Shown in pieces: positions 8,049 to 17,772 of a stretch of DNA of 64,000 nucleotides. Source of the stretch: an uncultured Dokdonia sp. (GTDB taxonomy: Bacteria > Bacteroidota > Bacteroidia > Flavobacteriales > Flavobacteriaceae); assembly GCF_947492535.1 (NCBI RefSeq), contig NZ_CANLNH010000013.1:1-64000 (forward strand), in the 5' to 3' direction. How positions within the stretch are numbered: position 1 is the stretch's first letter; each line of letters starts with the position of its first letter. The notes under the pieces were generated by a model that was not told the origin of the DNA, did no database searches, and saw nothing but the letters and a program-made list of their open reading frames with translations. A program made the translations under genes and the position numbers.

Positions 8049-8756
8049 TTATTCTTGTTCTGTAGATTTACGTTCTTCTATTAATTTTTTAAGCTGTTTT
8101 CCATATTTAGAACGTTTTATCTTATTTGGAAAACGGTTATATAGTGTATCTAGATATGTGATGTTTGCGTCTGGTATTTGACTTAGTATAAGAAAAGGAG
8201 CCATTTCTAAATCTGCATTTGTAGATGCAAATTGTCCTGTATATCTATATTTAGATTTTAGTAAACTTTGTAATGAGTCGTCGTATTTTAAAATATCATC
8301 TTGTACTCCAGAAATTTGAGCTTCATAAGACCCTTTAATAAGATCTAAGTTCTTATTGTTAAATTTCTGATTCATTTTCTGGAATTCTGTCCATCTCATT
8401 TGGTTTTCTGCCCCAATAACAGCGGCAAAACCCTCAAAATTCTTCAGAGATGTAGTAATATTCATTTCACCAGGCTCAGCAAAAAACATAATTCGGTCAT
8501 CATATCCAGAAGCGTCTACTTTATCTAAGTGTAAGTACAGTACTTCTGTTTCCTCTAAATTAAGAGAGAATTCAAACTCAGGATCACCATCTACTTCTAG
8601 AGAATCTAAGTTTGTCAATACCGTATCTTGGATGCGTTGTAGATATAGGGTACCCTTTTTAAGGCCTTTTACACTTCCTGAAACTGTAAAGTTTTTTGAT
8701 TCAGAACAAGCGATTGTTATACAAGTTAATAGCAAAAGGGCAAAAAATCTTCTCAT
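8049..8756 (-). CDS. DUF4369 domain lipoprotein lacking a thioredoxin domain
   Basis: 235-residue lipoprotein with signal MRRFFALLLLTCITIACSES (lipobox ITIAC). It is followed by a DUF4369-like domain: FTVSGSVKGLKKGTLYLQRI, then LDSLEVDGDPEFEFSLN and MFFAEPGEMNITTSL. In Bacteroidota this domain normally precedes a TlpA/ResA-type thioredoxin fold. Here the protein ends after a helical region (KLIEERKSTEQE) with no CxxC, so it is either a natural stand-alone form or truncated. It is transcribed toward a patch of non-coding DNA with an open reading tail in another frame (7942-8076). Confidence 0.8.
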   Translation of the reverse strand: MRRFFALLLLTCITIACSESKNFTVSGSVKGLKKGTLYLQRIQDTVLTNLDSLEVDGDPEFEFSLNLEETEVLYLHLDKVDASGYDDRIMFFAEPGEMNITTSLKNFEGFAAVIGAENQMRWTEFQKMNQKFNNKNLDLIKGSYEAQISGVQDDILKYDDSLQSLLKSKYRYTGQFASTNADLEMAPFLILSQIPDANITYLDTLYNRFPNKIKRSKYGKQLKKLIEERKSTEQE

Positions 8757-8806
8757 TAATATGGTTTCAATTAAAGCACAAAGATGCTATTATTTTTATT
8801 GAAATA

Positions 8807-10057
8807 CTAGCTTGTGGCTGCCATTTCCATTAAAATTGTACACAAAATTGCTCCATAGGTTCCTACTACATATCCAAAAACAGCCAGTAATACCCCTACA
8901 CTCGCTAGTGACGGATGAAACTCAGCAGCAACTACAGGCGCTGATGCAGCACCTCCTACATTGGCTTGACTTCCTACAGCAAGAAAGAAGAATGGTGCTT
9001 TGATAAGTTTTGCTACAAGGATAAGTAGTCCAGCATGAATAGCCATCCAAACAAGTCCTATAGCAATAAGCCCTGGGTTTTCAAAAATAGATCCTAAATC
9101 CATTTTCATTCCTATCGTAGCAACAAGTATATAGATAAAAACACTTCCTAGTTTACTAGCGCCTGCACCTTCATAGTTTTTAGCTTTTGTAAATGATAAT
9201 AAGATTCCTATAGCGGTAGCGATGGTGACCATCCAGAAGAATTTAGATCCAAAAGAAGCTAATGCCGAATCTTTAGGTATATTTTCAAATAAACCAGCCA
9301 TACCATCGGCACCCCAATGTGCAATACCAACAGCTCCAAAGGCAAGTCCCATCATAATCATGAGATCAGCTAAACTAGGATTACGTTTGACACTCTCTGC
9401 AAATGTGGATACTTTTTCTTTAAGTTCAGTAATCGCAGTATTGTCTGCTTTAAGCCATTTATCAATACGATTGGATTTCCCAATTCCAAATAATAAAATC
9501 GCCATCCATAGATTTGCAACAACAATATCTACAAGTACCATTCCTCCATATTTATCTGGATTGTATTGATATATTTCTAGCATAGCAGCCTGATTTGCAC
9601 CGCCTCCTATCCAACTTCCTGCAAGTGTAGATAATCCACGCCAAACAGCATCAAAATCGGCACCACCAACGGTTTCTGGAGATACGAGAGAAATTAATAA
9701 TATGGCTATTGGCCCTCCTATAATGATACCTATTGTTCCTGTAAAGAACATCACGAGCGCTTTTACGCCTAAATTAGCGATTGCTTTTAGGTTAATACTC
9801 AATGTCATTAATACAAGTGATGCGGGTAATAAATACCTAGAGGCTACATAATATAAATTTGATGTTTTATCACTTATAAGCCCTACAGAATTGAATATAG
9901 CGGGGATTAAATAACATAATAATAGCGCTGGAATTATTTTATAGAATTTGCTCCAAAAGCCTGATTTTTGACTAGATGTATAAAATATTCCTGCTAATGC
10001 CAGTGCGAGAAGTCCAAAAACAATCGCATCGTTTGTAAAAAAAGCGTGTTCCTCCAT
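8807..10057 (-). CDS. DUF819 family integral membrane protein
   Basis: 416-residue polytopic membrane protein with about ten hydrophobic segments. Family-like motifs are SGLVSPETVGG-type loops, TLAGSWIGGGANQAAM and ANVGGAASAPVVAAEFHPSLASVGVLLAVFGYVVGTYGA, with Gly/Ala/Asn-rich helices like those of ion-coupled transporters. DUF819 (YjcL-like) has no firmly established substrate. It faces the same way as the DUF5916, M61 and hydrolase genes upstream, but a palindrome lies between, so co-transcription is uncertain. Confidence 0.88.
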   Translation of the reverse strand: MEEHAFFTNDAIVFGLLALALAGIFYTSSQKSGFWSKFYKIIPALLLCYLIPAIFNSVGLISDKTSNLYYVASRYLLPASLVLMTLSINLKAIANLGVKALVMFFTGTIGIIIGGPIAILLISLVSPETVGGADFDAVWRGLSTLAGSWIGGGANQAAMLEIYQYNPDKYGGMVLVDIVVANLWMAILLFGIGKSNRIDKWLKADNTAITELKEKVSTFAESVKRNPSLADLMIMMGLAFGAVGIAHWGADGMAGLFENIPKDSALASFGSKFFWMVTIATAIGILLSFTKAKNYEGAGASKLGSVFIYILVATIGMKMDLGSIFENPGLIAIGLVWMAIHAGLLILVAKLIKAPFFFLAVGSQANVGGAASAPVVAAEFHPSLASVGVLLAVFGYVVGTYGAILCTILMEMAATS

Positions 10058-10096
10058 AAAGTACGAGTAATATTGATGATTTTTAATGATTCTTTA

Positions 10097-10116
10097 TACG
10101 CTTTCGCGAAAGCGTA
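10097..10116. repeat. Palindrome copy 3, intergenic
   Basis: TACGCTTTCGCGAAAGCGTA between the DUF5916 gene and the DUF819 gene, 18 bp past the DUF5916 stop codon. Confidence 0.95.
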
Positions 10117-10134
10117 CTCAGCACCACAATATAC

Positions 10135-12327
10135 TTATAAATATAACCAATATGTCACTTTAAGATTAATAGAGCGTACGCGTGGGGCAAAAACGTTGTC
10201 TGTAAAATAGTTGTCATTATACACTAAGAAAAGGTCTGAAAGTGGCGCAAAACGCCACTGTAGTCTAGAGTTGATACCTAGATTGTCTTGTAATGAACTA
10301 TACTGAATGAGGGTATTCCAGAATAATGATTTATTAAAAGTGACTTCCATACGAGGGCTGATGAGCCAGATATCATTGTCTGAAAAAGGATCAGGTAAAT
10401 CTATACGATCATAACGAGCATTTAACCCAAAGACTAGATGAGGTTGTAATCGTAAGTTGATTCCACCTCGTAGGGTGAGTAGATCACCATTAAAAAACTC
10501 TCCGTAGGTTGTATTTAGATTATATGAAAAGATACTACGCATATCAGATCTATATTCTGCTTCTACACTTTCGTAATAATATTCAGTACCTTCTGCAAGT
10601 TCGAGCCCATCTGATCGCGATGGATCAAATCCGCCAAAAAGTAGTGTATATCTAGAACGTGCCGTAATACTAAGGTTACTTGTGTTTTTAAATTCTGCTT
10701 GCCAACGAGGGGCAAACGTGTGATCTGCTTTTTGGAAATCTAATTCTGGACGAAAAACAAAGAACGTTCCTAAGGAGAAAATGTGTCTGTTTATTTTTCC
10801 TTTTTTCGGAAAAATAAGACGTTCCACTCTATTAAACGTCCTAAAAATATCTTTACGAGGTATAAAGCCTAAATCAGAATTAAAATTATCACCTACAAAA
10901 ATATTAGAAGTAAGTACACGCCAATTATTACGATTGTATTCTAATCGTGCACCCCCAGAGAAATCATTGCTACTTGTATTGGGTGTAAATGATTTGTGGA
11001 TAAAAAACTTACCGTTCCAGCTATTGTCTTTATTAGCTAAGTTATAATCTAACCCTATGAGTCTGTTGTATTCTTCGTCTGGAGTAACAAAAGCTTCGTC
11101 ACTCGTATTTTGTCGATTTACAAAAATGACACCTATATTAGAACGACTAAATACTTTGTGTTGTAATGCAACAACTGTATTATTGTTTCCTGCAATCTCT
11201 TGTTCGGTATCATTTGCAGTTTGTATGTTGAGTAATCCTATTCTAAAATTATTATTGAGCTTACCACTCAACCGAGCACCTGCAAGAATATCATTTTGCG
11301 TAGAATTCCCATCTATATCGGTTGCAATTCCTATACGTCTAGAGAAAAAAGGATTTGCAGCACGAGAGTCTCCAAAATCTGCAAAGAGGTCGTTGTTTTC
11401 AATAAAAAACTGACGTCGTTCTGGTAGATTTACTTCAAAACGACTCAAGTTTGTAATAACATTATCTACTTCTACCTGCGAAAAATCTGGATTGATTGTG
11501 ACATCTAAATTAAGGCTGTTTCCTATCGTAAATTTTGCGTCGCCGCCTACTTTAAAATCGGTTGTTTCATCATCTGTTTCAAAGTCTTTTCCAACAAGTC
11601 CATTTACATAAGGTATCACAGATATAGGACTACGCGGGCTTCCTAATGGTTTTTCAAAAACCATATCTCCCATATAAGCTAAATTGAATATAAACTGACT
11701 TTGCGGAATTTGTATCCAAGTATTTCGTTCGTTTCCTTGGGTGTCAAATTGATAGGAGTTAAAACGCCATCTGGTTTCTCCTTCACGAAATTTTAATGCA
11801 GAAAAGGGGATGGCCCATTCGCATATATAATAACCGTCATATTTTTCGGTTTCACCTACCCATTTTGTATCCCAGCTAGTAGTAAAACCTCTTAAATCTG
11901 TACCTCCACCAGACACAAGTGCTTCTCGTAATACACCTTCTGGATTTGATCCAAAAAGAAAGGCATTTGCGCCATCATTAAACGTATCAAACATCAGAGT
12001 GATATTATCACTTCCACCAGCTCTAAAATCTCTTCTTAATGAAGGTACTATATAGTCATTACCTGGAGCGTATACTTTAATGCCTACATATAGCTTTTGT
12101 TCGTCATATAAGAATCTAATTTCAGTTTGACTTTTAGCTTGAACAGTATCGGTAGGGAAGTACTGCCAAAAGTTTTTTGCAGGTTCTACTTGACTCCATA
12201 CGTTTTCATCTAGTCTTCCGTCTATCGTAATCTCTGAATCGATATATTTAACCAAAACCTCTTTTTCCTGAGCAAAGGATAAAAGGGTCACATGCAAGAT
12301 GGTTAGAAAGAGTAATTTTCTGTGCAT
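10135..12327 (-). CDS. DUF5916 domain protein (CBM9-like + outer-membrane barrel)
   Basis: 730-residue exported protein. It has a signal peptide (to about SFAQEK), an N-terminal carbohydrate-binding family 9-like domain (about 25-215; VWSQVEPAKNFWQYFPTDT, then FDTFNDGANAFLFGSNPEG and WAIPFSALKF), and a long beta-rich C-terminal part. That part matches DUF5916 (FSQVEVDNVITNLSRFEVNLPERRQFFIEN) and ends like an outer-membrane barrel (SINLKVTYWLYL). Widespread in Bacteroidota. The function is not established, though surface binding or transport of carbohydrate is plausible from the CBM9-like part. Confidence 0.88.
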   Translation of the reverse strand: MHRKLLFLTILHVTLLSFAQEKEVLVKYIDSEITIDGRLDENVWSQVEPAKNFWQYFPTDTVQAKSQTEIRFLYDEQKLYVGIKVYAPGNDYIVPSLRRDFRAGGSDNITLMFDTFNDGANAFLFGSNPEGVLREALVSGGGTDLRGFTTSWDTKWVGETEKYDGYYICEWAIPFSALKFREGETRWRFNSYQFDTQGNERNTWIQIPQSQFIFNLAYMGDMVFEKPLGSPRSPISVIPYVNGLVGKDFETDDETTDFKVGGDAKFTIGNSLNLDVTINPDFSQVEVDNVITNLSRFEVNLPERRQFFIENNDLFADFGDSRAANPFFSRRIGIATDIDGNSTQNDILAGARLSGKLNNNFRIGLLNIQTANDTEQEIAGNNNTVVALQHKVFSRSNIGVIFVNRQNTSDEAFVTPDEEYNRLIGLDYNLANKDNSWNGKFFIHKSFTPNTSSNDFSGGARLEYNRNNWRVLTSNIFVGDNFNSDLGFIPRKDIFRTFNRVERLIFPKKGKINRHIFSLGTFFVFRPELDFQKADHTFAPRWQAEFKNTSNLSITARSRYTLLFGGFDPSRSDGLELAEGTEYYYESVEAEYRSDMRSIFSYNLNTTYGEFFNGDLLTLRGGINLRLQPHLVFGLNARYDRIDLPDPFSDNDIWLISPRMEVTFNKSLFWNTLIQYSSLQDNLGINSRLQWRFAPLSDLFLVYNDNYFTDNVFAPRVRSINLKVTYWLYL

Positions 12328-12368
12328 GGCGGCAAATATATACCTAATATGCTATTCAAAAATATTTT

Positions 12369-14264
12369 TTATGATCCTTTTAACCAACTCTGACGAAGTC
12401 TTAATTCTGGACCTTCTACAAAGTATTGTAATTCGGTAATACTCGCTTTATTGATTTGTGCTTGAGTTACCTTACCAGTAAGTGTCATTTCTTCCTCATC
12501 TCTTTGTATGATAAAAGTAATGTCATCACCTTCTTTCCATGTATTTGAGTTAGATAACAAGGCATATACGTTTGATAAGTCATACGATGTACCATTTACA
12601 CTTTTTAAGATATCACCTCCTTTTAATTCCATCTCTTTAAAGAAGGAGTGAAGCTCAATTCCTTTTCGTATAAAAATAGTATTATCAGCTTGAGAAGCAT
12701 CTATATATGGAGTATTAGTTGTAGTGTCCATTAAATATCCAGTAGGAACAAGGTTTGTATTATATTCTAAACCTACTTTATCAAAAAAGGCACTATAATT
12801 AATAGGCTCGGTGCCTATCACATGTTTTTCGAAAAAGTCGCCAATAGCTGGATATGTCATTTCTGTTATTTGAGGAATAATAGCTGCATCTTCAAATGGA
12901 CGATTAGGACCATAGCGATCTGTAAGTTCTTTCATTAAACTCAATAAACTTCTTTCTCCCTTACTATTTTCTCGCATTAAAATATCTAAACACATTCCAA
13001 TGAGAGCCCCTTTTTCATAGACATTTCCGTAATCAGATGCATAGGGTTCATCTAGAATATTTTGACTCATTTTCGTAAATGATAAAGAATCATCATAACT
13101 TTTAGAATTTGTAATCTTAGAGACAATAGTATTATAAAATTCTGCATTAGTAACTAATCCTTCGTATACTTGAAAATGCTGAGCAAAATATTCAGTAATT
13201 CCTTCATACATCCATAAGTGTTGACTCATTTCTGGGTTATTATACTTAAACTTATGAATTTCTGTAGAGTGTAAGTTTAATGGAGTTACAATATGAAAAA
13301 ATTCATGGGCAACTACATCTATAATTGCACCATCCATGGCTTCTTTTGGAAGCATTTCTGGTAATACTACAACAGTTGATTTGTGATGTTCTAATGCTCC
13401 AAAACCTTGTGCATCATCTGGTTCCAGACTGCTTAAATATAATAGTATACTATAGCGATCAGTTGTATTCATAGTTCCTAAATATGTTTTTTGAGCCTTC
13501 ATCATCTTTTCAATATTAGGTCTAAGATCTGATGCTTTTACAACATTATTCGGACTATATACACTTACTTCTATAGTGATGCCTTGTATATCAAATACCT
13601 CTTTGTTGGGCTTATTATACATAATAGGATTATCAATGACCTCAAAGTAACGTCTTGCTAAATAGCTATCTATTTGCTGAGCGTTTTCAAAAGTTGCTTG
13701 TGTGTAGGTAGAAACGGTTTGTTTAGATAATGAAGTTGTAGGCGCTATTTCGACAGGTCTATTAATATCTATATTATAGGTATACTCTTCTTGGTTTTGT
13801 ATATATCCTACCATACCATGCAGATTAAGCATAAACTGCTCGTTTTCTTTAAAGTTGGTTCCTGAAGGAGAAAAAATTTCATGTTCTGCTTCAATATCAT
13901 AAGTGTCATTTACTTGATATTGAATATACCCAAGCTTTAAAGCTCCTGTTATTTGCCAAGTATTTGGAGAAGTTCTTTCAACATTAAGTTGAGTACCTGA
14001 TTTAGAAAATACTTCTAAATTTTCTACATAAGTACCATAATCATCATCAGAATAGGTGCCTGGTACTGTTTCAGGAATGTAGAATACAACGTTATCAGTA
14101 GTGATAGTTCCAGGTTGAATACGCACAGATACTTTATCATCTGTTATATTAACTAGATCTATTGCAACTTGAACTGTAGTGTTTTTTGATACGTTTAGAT
14201 CCTGTGTTGCTCCACAAGAAATTAAGAATGCCCCAATGAAAGCATAAAAAATAATCTTTTTCAT
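12369..14264 (-). CDS. M61 family metallopeptidase lipoprotein with PDZ domain
   Basis: 631-residue lipoprotein (signal to LISCGA) of peptidase family M61, the glycyl-aminopeptidase-like group. The N-terminal beta domain is followed by a thermolysin-like catalytic domain with the zinc motif HEFFH at 320-324 and a downstream Glu in WMYEGITEYFAQHF. A PDZ-like domain (about 530-610; KEMELKGGDILKSVNGTSY) follows. The protein probably acts at the cell envelope in peptide degradation. Start and length are normal for the family. It lies 41 bp upstream of the DUF5916 gene on the same strand and may be co-transcribed with it. Confidence 0.9.
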   Translation of the reverse strand: MKKIIFYAFIGAFLISCGATQDLNVSKNTTVQVAIDLVNITDDKVSVRIQPGTITTDNVVFYIPETVPGTYSDDDYGTYVENLEVFSKSGTQLNVERTSPNTWQITGALKLGYIQYQVNDTYDIEAEHEIFSPSGTNFKENEQFMLNLHGMVGYIQNQEEYTYNIDINRPVEIAPTTSLSKQTVSTYTQATFENAQQIDSYLARRYFEVIDNPIMYNKPNKEVFDIQGITIEVSVYSPNNVVKASDLRPNIEKMMKAQKTYLGTMNTTDRYSILLYLSSLEPDDAQGFGALEHHKSTVVVLPEMLPKEAMDGAIIDVVAHEFFHIVTPLNLHSTEIHKFKYNNPEMSQHLWMYEGITEYFAQHFQVYEGLVTNAEFYNTIVSKITNSKSYDDSLSFTKMSQNILDEPYASDYGNVYEKGALIGMCLDILMRENSKGERSLLSLMKELTDRYGPNRPFEDAAIIPQITEMTYPAIGDFFEKHVIGTEPINYSAFFDKVGLEYNTNLVPTGYLMDTTTNTPYIDASQADNTIFIRKGIELHSFFKEMELKGGDILKSVNGTSYDLSNVYALLSNSNTWKEGDDITFIIQRDEEEMTLTGKVTQAQINKASITELQYFVEGPELRLRQSWLKGS

Positions 14265-14336
14265 AAATAAATTTTCTAAAAATGTAAATGTAAGAAAACA
14301 GATGCTTATTCCTATAAGTTATTACAAAGTGTTAAG

Positions 14337-15269
14337 TTACTTTGTAATAAAATCTTTAATAACATTGATAAGTTCTTCAGAAATAGGGCGTCTTGGCTCG
14401 TTATAGGACTTTGTATTTTCTAAAGCATCAGTTCCTTCAATAATACGTAATACATGATTCATATTTTCTATAAGGATTAATGAAGCATCAGATTTGGCTT
14501 TAGCTAATGATTTAGCCTCATTTGTATCTACTTGAATATCATTGGTTCCATTTACAATCAAGACAGGAATTTGTAGTTTTTGAATTTCTACTTTTGGGTC
14601 ATATTTCATCCAGCTAGCCATAAATGGTTGTGTCTCAGGTCTGAATATCGAAGATAATGCAGGACTGTATTTTTTTACTTTTCCATTTTCTTTTAATTGC
14701 GTAAATGCTTCTTGCGCTTTGTCTTTAAGATCAGGCATTTGAAGTGCTATTTGGCTTAAAATAGTTTGATCTATGGTCTGTCCAGGCCCAGCAAGAGAGA
14801 TATATCCGGAAATTTTTGATTGTTGTGCCGCAATCATTCCTACTAATGAACCTTGGCTATGACCAATAATGTAAATATTAGTATACCTGTTTCTACTTGA
14901 AAAATAATTCACCGTAGCTACTGCATCTTCTACAAAATCATCAAAACGTAATTTTTCCTCTTGTAATGCTCCTTTTTTTAATAAAGTAAGCACACGTTTA
15001 TCATATCTAAAGGTAGCAATTCCTGACGCAGCTAACTTCTCTGCGAGTATACGTAATGAGTTATTACGTGTTAATTGTTGATTTCCATTTCTATCTGTCG
15101 GTCCAGACCCCGGAATAATAATGATTAAATTGTCAGCACCTTCTTTAGGTTGTAATAATGTGCCATACACATACTGATTTACTTTAACATCTCTTTCTAT
15201 TGGAGTGTTTTGCGCATGTGTTATTTGAAAAATTAAGAAGGTAAGTAGAATTGAATGTACGTATTTCAT
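14337..15269 (-). CDS. Secreted alpha/beta hydrolase
   Basis: 310-residue alpha/beta-hydrolase with a signal peptide (MKYVHSILLTFLIFQITHAQ). Catalytic triad candidates are the nucleophile Ser in IIGHSQGS, Asp in VNGTNDIQV and His in ENMNHVLR. LIIIIPGSGPTDRNGN forms the oxyanion-hole region. This is the set seen in periplasmic acyl or peptide hydrolases of the serine aminopeptidase S33-like group. The substrate is unknown. It is the first gene of the leftward run that continues into M61. Confidence 0.85.
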   Translation of the reverse strand: MKYVHSILLTFLIFQITHAQNTPIERDVKVNQYVYGTLLQPKEGADNLIIIIPGSGPTDRNGNQQLTRNNSLRILAEKLAASGIATFRYDKRVLTLLKKGALQEEKLRFDDFVEDAVATVNYFSSRNRYTNIYIIGHSQGSLVGMIAAQQSKISGYISLAGPGQTIDQTILSQIALQMPDLKDKAQEAFTQLKENGKVKKYSPALSSIFRPETQPFMASWMKYDPKVEIQKLQIPVLIVNGTNDIQVDTNEAKSLAKAKSDASLILIENMNHVLRIIEGTDALENTKSYNEPRRPISEELINVIKDFITK

Positions 15270-15376
15270 ATAATGAATATTAAAACCTAATCTATTTGTA
15301 AAGGTAATGATTATGTATTGTTACTTATGAAACTATTCTTAACTACTACTATAACAGTATGTCTTCAATTTCATTG

Positions 15377-15384
15377 TATTTTTG
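15377..15384 (+). promoter_or_regulatory. -7 box TATTTTTG for the S1/P1 nuclease gene
   Basis: Matches TAnnTTTG 16 bp upstream of the ATG at 15400. No good -33 element is visible. Its position argues against the earlier in-frame TTG at 15382 as translation start. Confidence 0.5.
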
Positions 15385-15399
15385 CAAAAAAATAATTCA

Positions 15400-16176
15400 A
15401 TGAAATATATAATTATCTCACTATTTCTAATAAGTAGTTCTTTAGTACAAGCGGTTGGATACGAATGGGGAAAAACAGGGCACCGTACTACAGGAGCTAT
15501 TGCAGAACAGTACCTTTCGCGAAAAGCAAAAAAAGAAATAAATAAATTGTTAGATGGTCAATCCTTAGCACTTGTCTCTACATATGCTGATGAAATAAAA
15601 AGTGATCAAAAATATAGACCATTTGGACCTTGGCATTATGTAAATGTTCCTTTTGATAAAACGTATGATACTCATGCTAAAAGTGATAGAGGAGATATAC
15701 TACAAGGAATCACTACCTGTATAGAAGTCATTAAAAATGAGAATAGTTCTAAAGAAGAGAAGGCTTTTTATTTAAAGATGCTAGTACATTTTATAGGTGA
15801 TCTACATCAACCATTACATACAGGTATTGGAGAAGATAAAGGGGGGAATGATTTTCAAGTACAGTGGTTTAGAGATGGCACAAACTTACACAGGGTTTGG
15901 GATACTCAAATGATCGAGCATTATAATATGTCATATTCAGAATTGGCTACAACGATGCCACGTTTGTCAAAAAAACAAGTAGGGCTTTTACAACAAGGAA
16001 CAGCAAGAGATTGGATGGAAGATAGTCGTACACTTGTAAAAGATATCTATAAGCATACGAAAGTAGGAGAGAAGCTAGGGTATAAATATATGTATCAATA
16101 CTTTAATCCTTTACGATCTCAATTACAAAAAGGAGGGATTCGTCTTGCGGGTTTACTCAATGAATTGTTTGGGTAG
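15400..16176 (+). CDS. S1/P1 family nuclease
   Basis: Secreted zinc-dependent phosphodiesterase/nuclease that degrades single-stranded nucleic acid, likely for phosphate or nucleoside scavenging. A signal peptide (MKYIIISLFLISSSLVQAVG) is followed by WGKTGHRTTG, where the Trp and His are metal ligands. Others sit in STYADEIK, PWHYVNVP, HFIGDLHQPLHTG and GGNDFQV...LHRVWDTQMI. I chose the ATG at 15400 rather than TTG at 15382 because the latter lies in the -7 box and adds residues before a normal signal peptide. Length (258) is typical. Confidence 0.92.
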   Translation: MKYIIISLFLISSSLVQAVGYEWGKTGHRTTGAIAEQYLSRKAKKEINKLLDGQSLALVSTYADEIKSDQKYRPFGPWHYVNVPFDKTYDTHAKSDRGDILQGITTCIEVIKNENSSKEEKAFYLKMLVHFIGDLHQPLHTGIGEDKGGNDFQVQWFRDGTNLHRVWDTQMIEHYNMSYSELATTMPRLSKKQVGLLQQGTARDWMEDSRTLVKDIYKHTKVGEKLGYKYMYQYFNPLRSQLQKGGIRLAGLLNELFG

Positions 16177-16180
16177 TATC

Positions 16181-17062
16181 TTAAATATTTAACGGATTAT
16201 TACTTTCTTGCAATACTTTGTTTTTGTATTGTTTAGGCGTCATTTCATTGTATTTCTTAAAAATACGTGTGAGATGACTTTCATCTGTAAAACCTAATTG
16301 ATATGCAATCTCAGACACTGTAAAATCTGTATTTTTCAATCTATATTTGATAAGATGTAATTTATACATGAGTATATAATGATGTATAGACTCTCCTGTT
16401 TTCTTTTTAAAATATAAGCTTATAGCACTATTAGTCATATTAAAATGAGAAGCTAAAGAACTCACTTTCATTAGATCAGTTTCATATACATGTTGTCTTA
16501 TATATGATAATATTTGATCTATAGTGGTAGGCACATCCTTATTAGGAATCTCTTTTACAGGTTGGAAATCTCTCGTAATATTTCTAGCAATAATACTCAA
16601 GGTAGTACTTACCATGTTTGATATATTATGCTTGAAGAACTCCTTCTCACTGATATACTCTTGATTAATAACATCGTGAATATGCCAGATCAGTTTTCGA
16701 TCGTATTTTTCTTTTATAATATCACCAGGTAAAAGATTAGGATGGTGAATGATTCGCTCTATACGGTGTAACCAATAGGATCTGTCTGGAAGATTCATTT
16801 TACTCGAAAAGAGGAGTTCTGTAAACTGAAAATAACAAAACGTGGTTTCTTCTTCTATTTCAAAATGATGTTTATCTTCTGGGGCAACTAAAAAAATGTC
16901 TCCATTTTCATAAGTAACTATAAATTCATTTATAAAGTGTTTTCCTTTCCCTTCTTCTATAAATATAATTTCAAAATAATTTCTAGGCTCAGGATCCTTG
17001 TGAAGTCCAGTTTTTTTAAACTGCTTTATTAGAAATGTATCATGTAAGCTGAAACTTTTCAC
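16181..17062 (-). CDS. AraC family transcriptional regulator
   Basis: 293-residue regulator. The N-terminal cupin-like sensor domain (about 20-100; YFEIIFIEEGKGKHFINEF, VAPEDKHHFEIEEE) is followed by a C-terminal double helix-turn-helix (about 185-285; KVSSLASHFNMTNSAISLYFKKKTG, then FTVSEIAYQLGFTDESHLTRIFKKYN). The effector is unknown. It is divergent from the membrane-protein gene at 17237, with a 174-bp shared regulatory region, so that gene is its likeliest target (inference). Confidence 0.93.
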   Translation of the reverse strand: MKSFSLHDTFLIKQFKKTGLHKDPEPRNYFEIIFIEEGKGKHFINEFIVTYENGDIFLVAPEDKHHFEIEEETTFCYFQFTELLFSSKMNLPDRSYWLHRIERIIHHPNLLPGDIIKEKYDRKLIWHIHDVINQEYISEKEFFKHNISNMVSTTLSIIARNITRDFQPVKEIPNKDVPTTIDQILSYIRQHVYETDLMKVSSLASHFNMTNSAISLYFKKKTGESIHHYILMYKLHLIKYRLKNTDFTVSEIAYQLGFTDESHLTRIFKKYNEMTPKQYKNKVLQESNNPLNI

Positions 17063-17204
17063 AATGGTGTTTTTAATTTTTTACAATTAATTAGAAGCCT
17101 TTACGATTAACGAAAACGTTATAGTTATATTAATAATCAGTAAGTTACGAATTTTGTACAATTTTTAATAAAAAAAATACAAGAATTACTATGCGTGCTT
17201 AGTA

Positions 17205-17212
17205 TAATTTTG
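17205..17212 (+). promoter_or_regulatory. -7 box TAATTTTG
   Basis: TAATTTTG upstream of the membrane-protein gene. It overlaps the earlier in-frame start at 17195, which supports translation from 17237 instead. Confidence 0.5.
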
Positions 17213-17236
17213 CCCTCGGTTAATAAAGTGATTTTC

Positions 17237-17638
17237 ATGAGATTAGAGGTGCTATCACATATCGTCATAAAATTCGGATTAGGATTATTTATGCTAGCAC
17301 AATCATTATATCATATAGTGATCTACAGTTCATACATTTCAAAATTAGAAATGTATCTAAAAAGTACGGAAGTATTAGACAACGAACTTTTTCAGCTGAT
17401 AGCACCTCTTTTTCCTTTTTTAGAATTTGCTTTAGGCTTTATGCTTATACTAGAAGTCTATTATAAAGAAACTATAATAATGACGGTCCTTATATTTAGT
17501 TGTACGACCATCACATATTTCTTGACAGACTATCAAATAGGTAATTCATTACTCATGTTGCTATTATCCCTGCTCTCTATATGGCTTTTTATAAATAGAT
17601 GGTATGGAAATTATTATAAAAAATTGAGCTACTTGTAA
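17237..17638 (+). CDS. Four-TM membrane protein (DoxX/MauE-like)
   Basis: 133-residue protein with four hydrophobic segments: IVIKFGLGLFMLAQSLYHIVI, FPFLEFALGFMLILEVYY, IIMTVLIFSCTTITYFL and LLMLLLSLLSIWLFI. The layout resembles DoxX/MauE small membrane proteins, but the match is by topology only. The Met at 17237 is preferred over the upstream in-frame start, which overlaps the -7 promoter box. Divergent from the AraC regulator. Confidence 0.65.
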   Translation: MRLEVLSHIVIKFGLGLFMLAQSLYHIVIYSSYISKLEMYLKSTEVLDNELFQLIAPLFPFLEFALGFMLILEVYYKETIIMTVLIFSCTTITYFLTDYQIGNSLLMLLLSLLSIWLFINRWYGNYYKKLSYL

Positions 17639-17772
17639 CAACCCCCAGCGTATATATTTTATTAGAATATATACAAGACGATCTGGGACGAACGTTTACT
17701 TTAAATAGAATGCCCCCTAATGTTCTATTTTAACAAACCTCGTTCTAGATCTTTATATGAAAACGATGGCTT

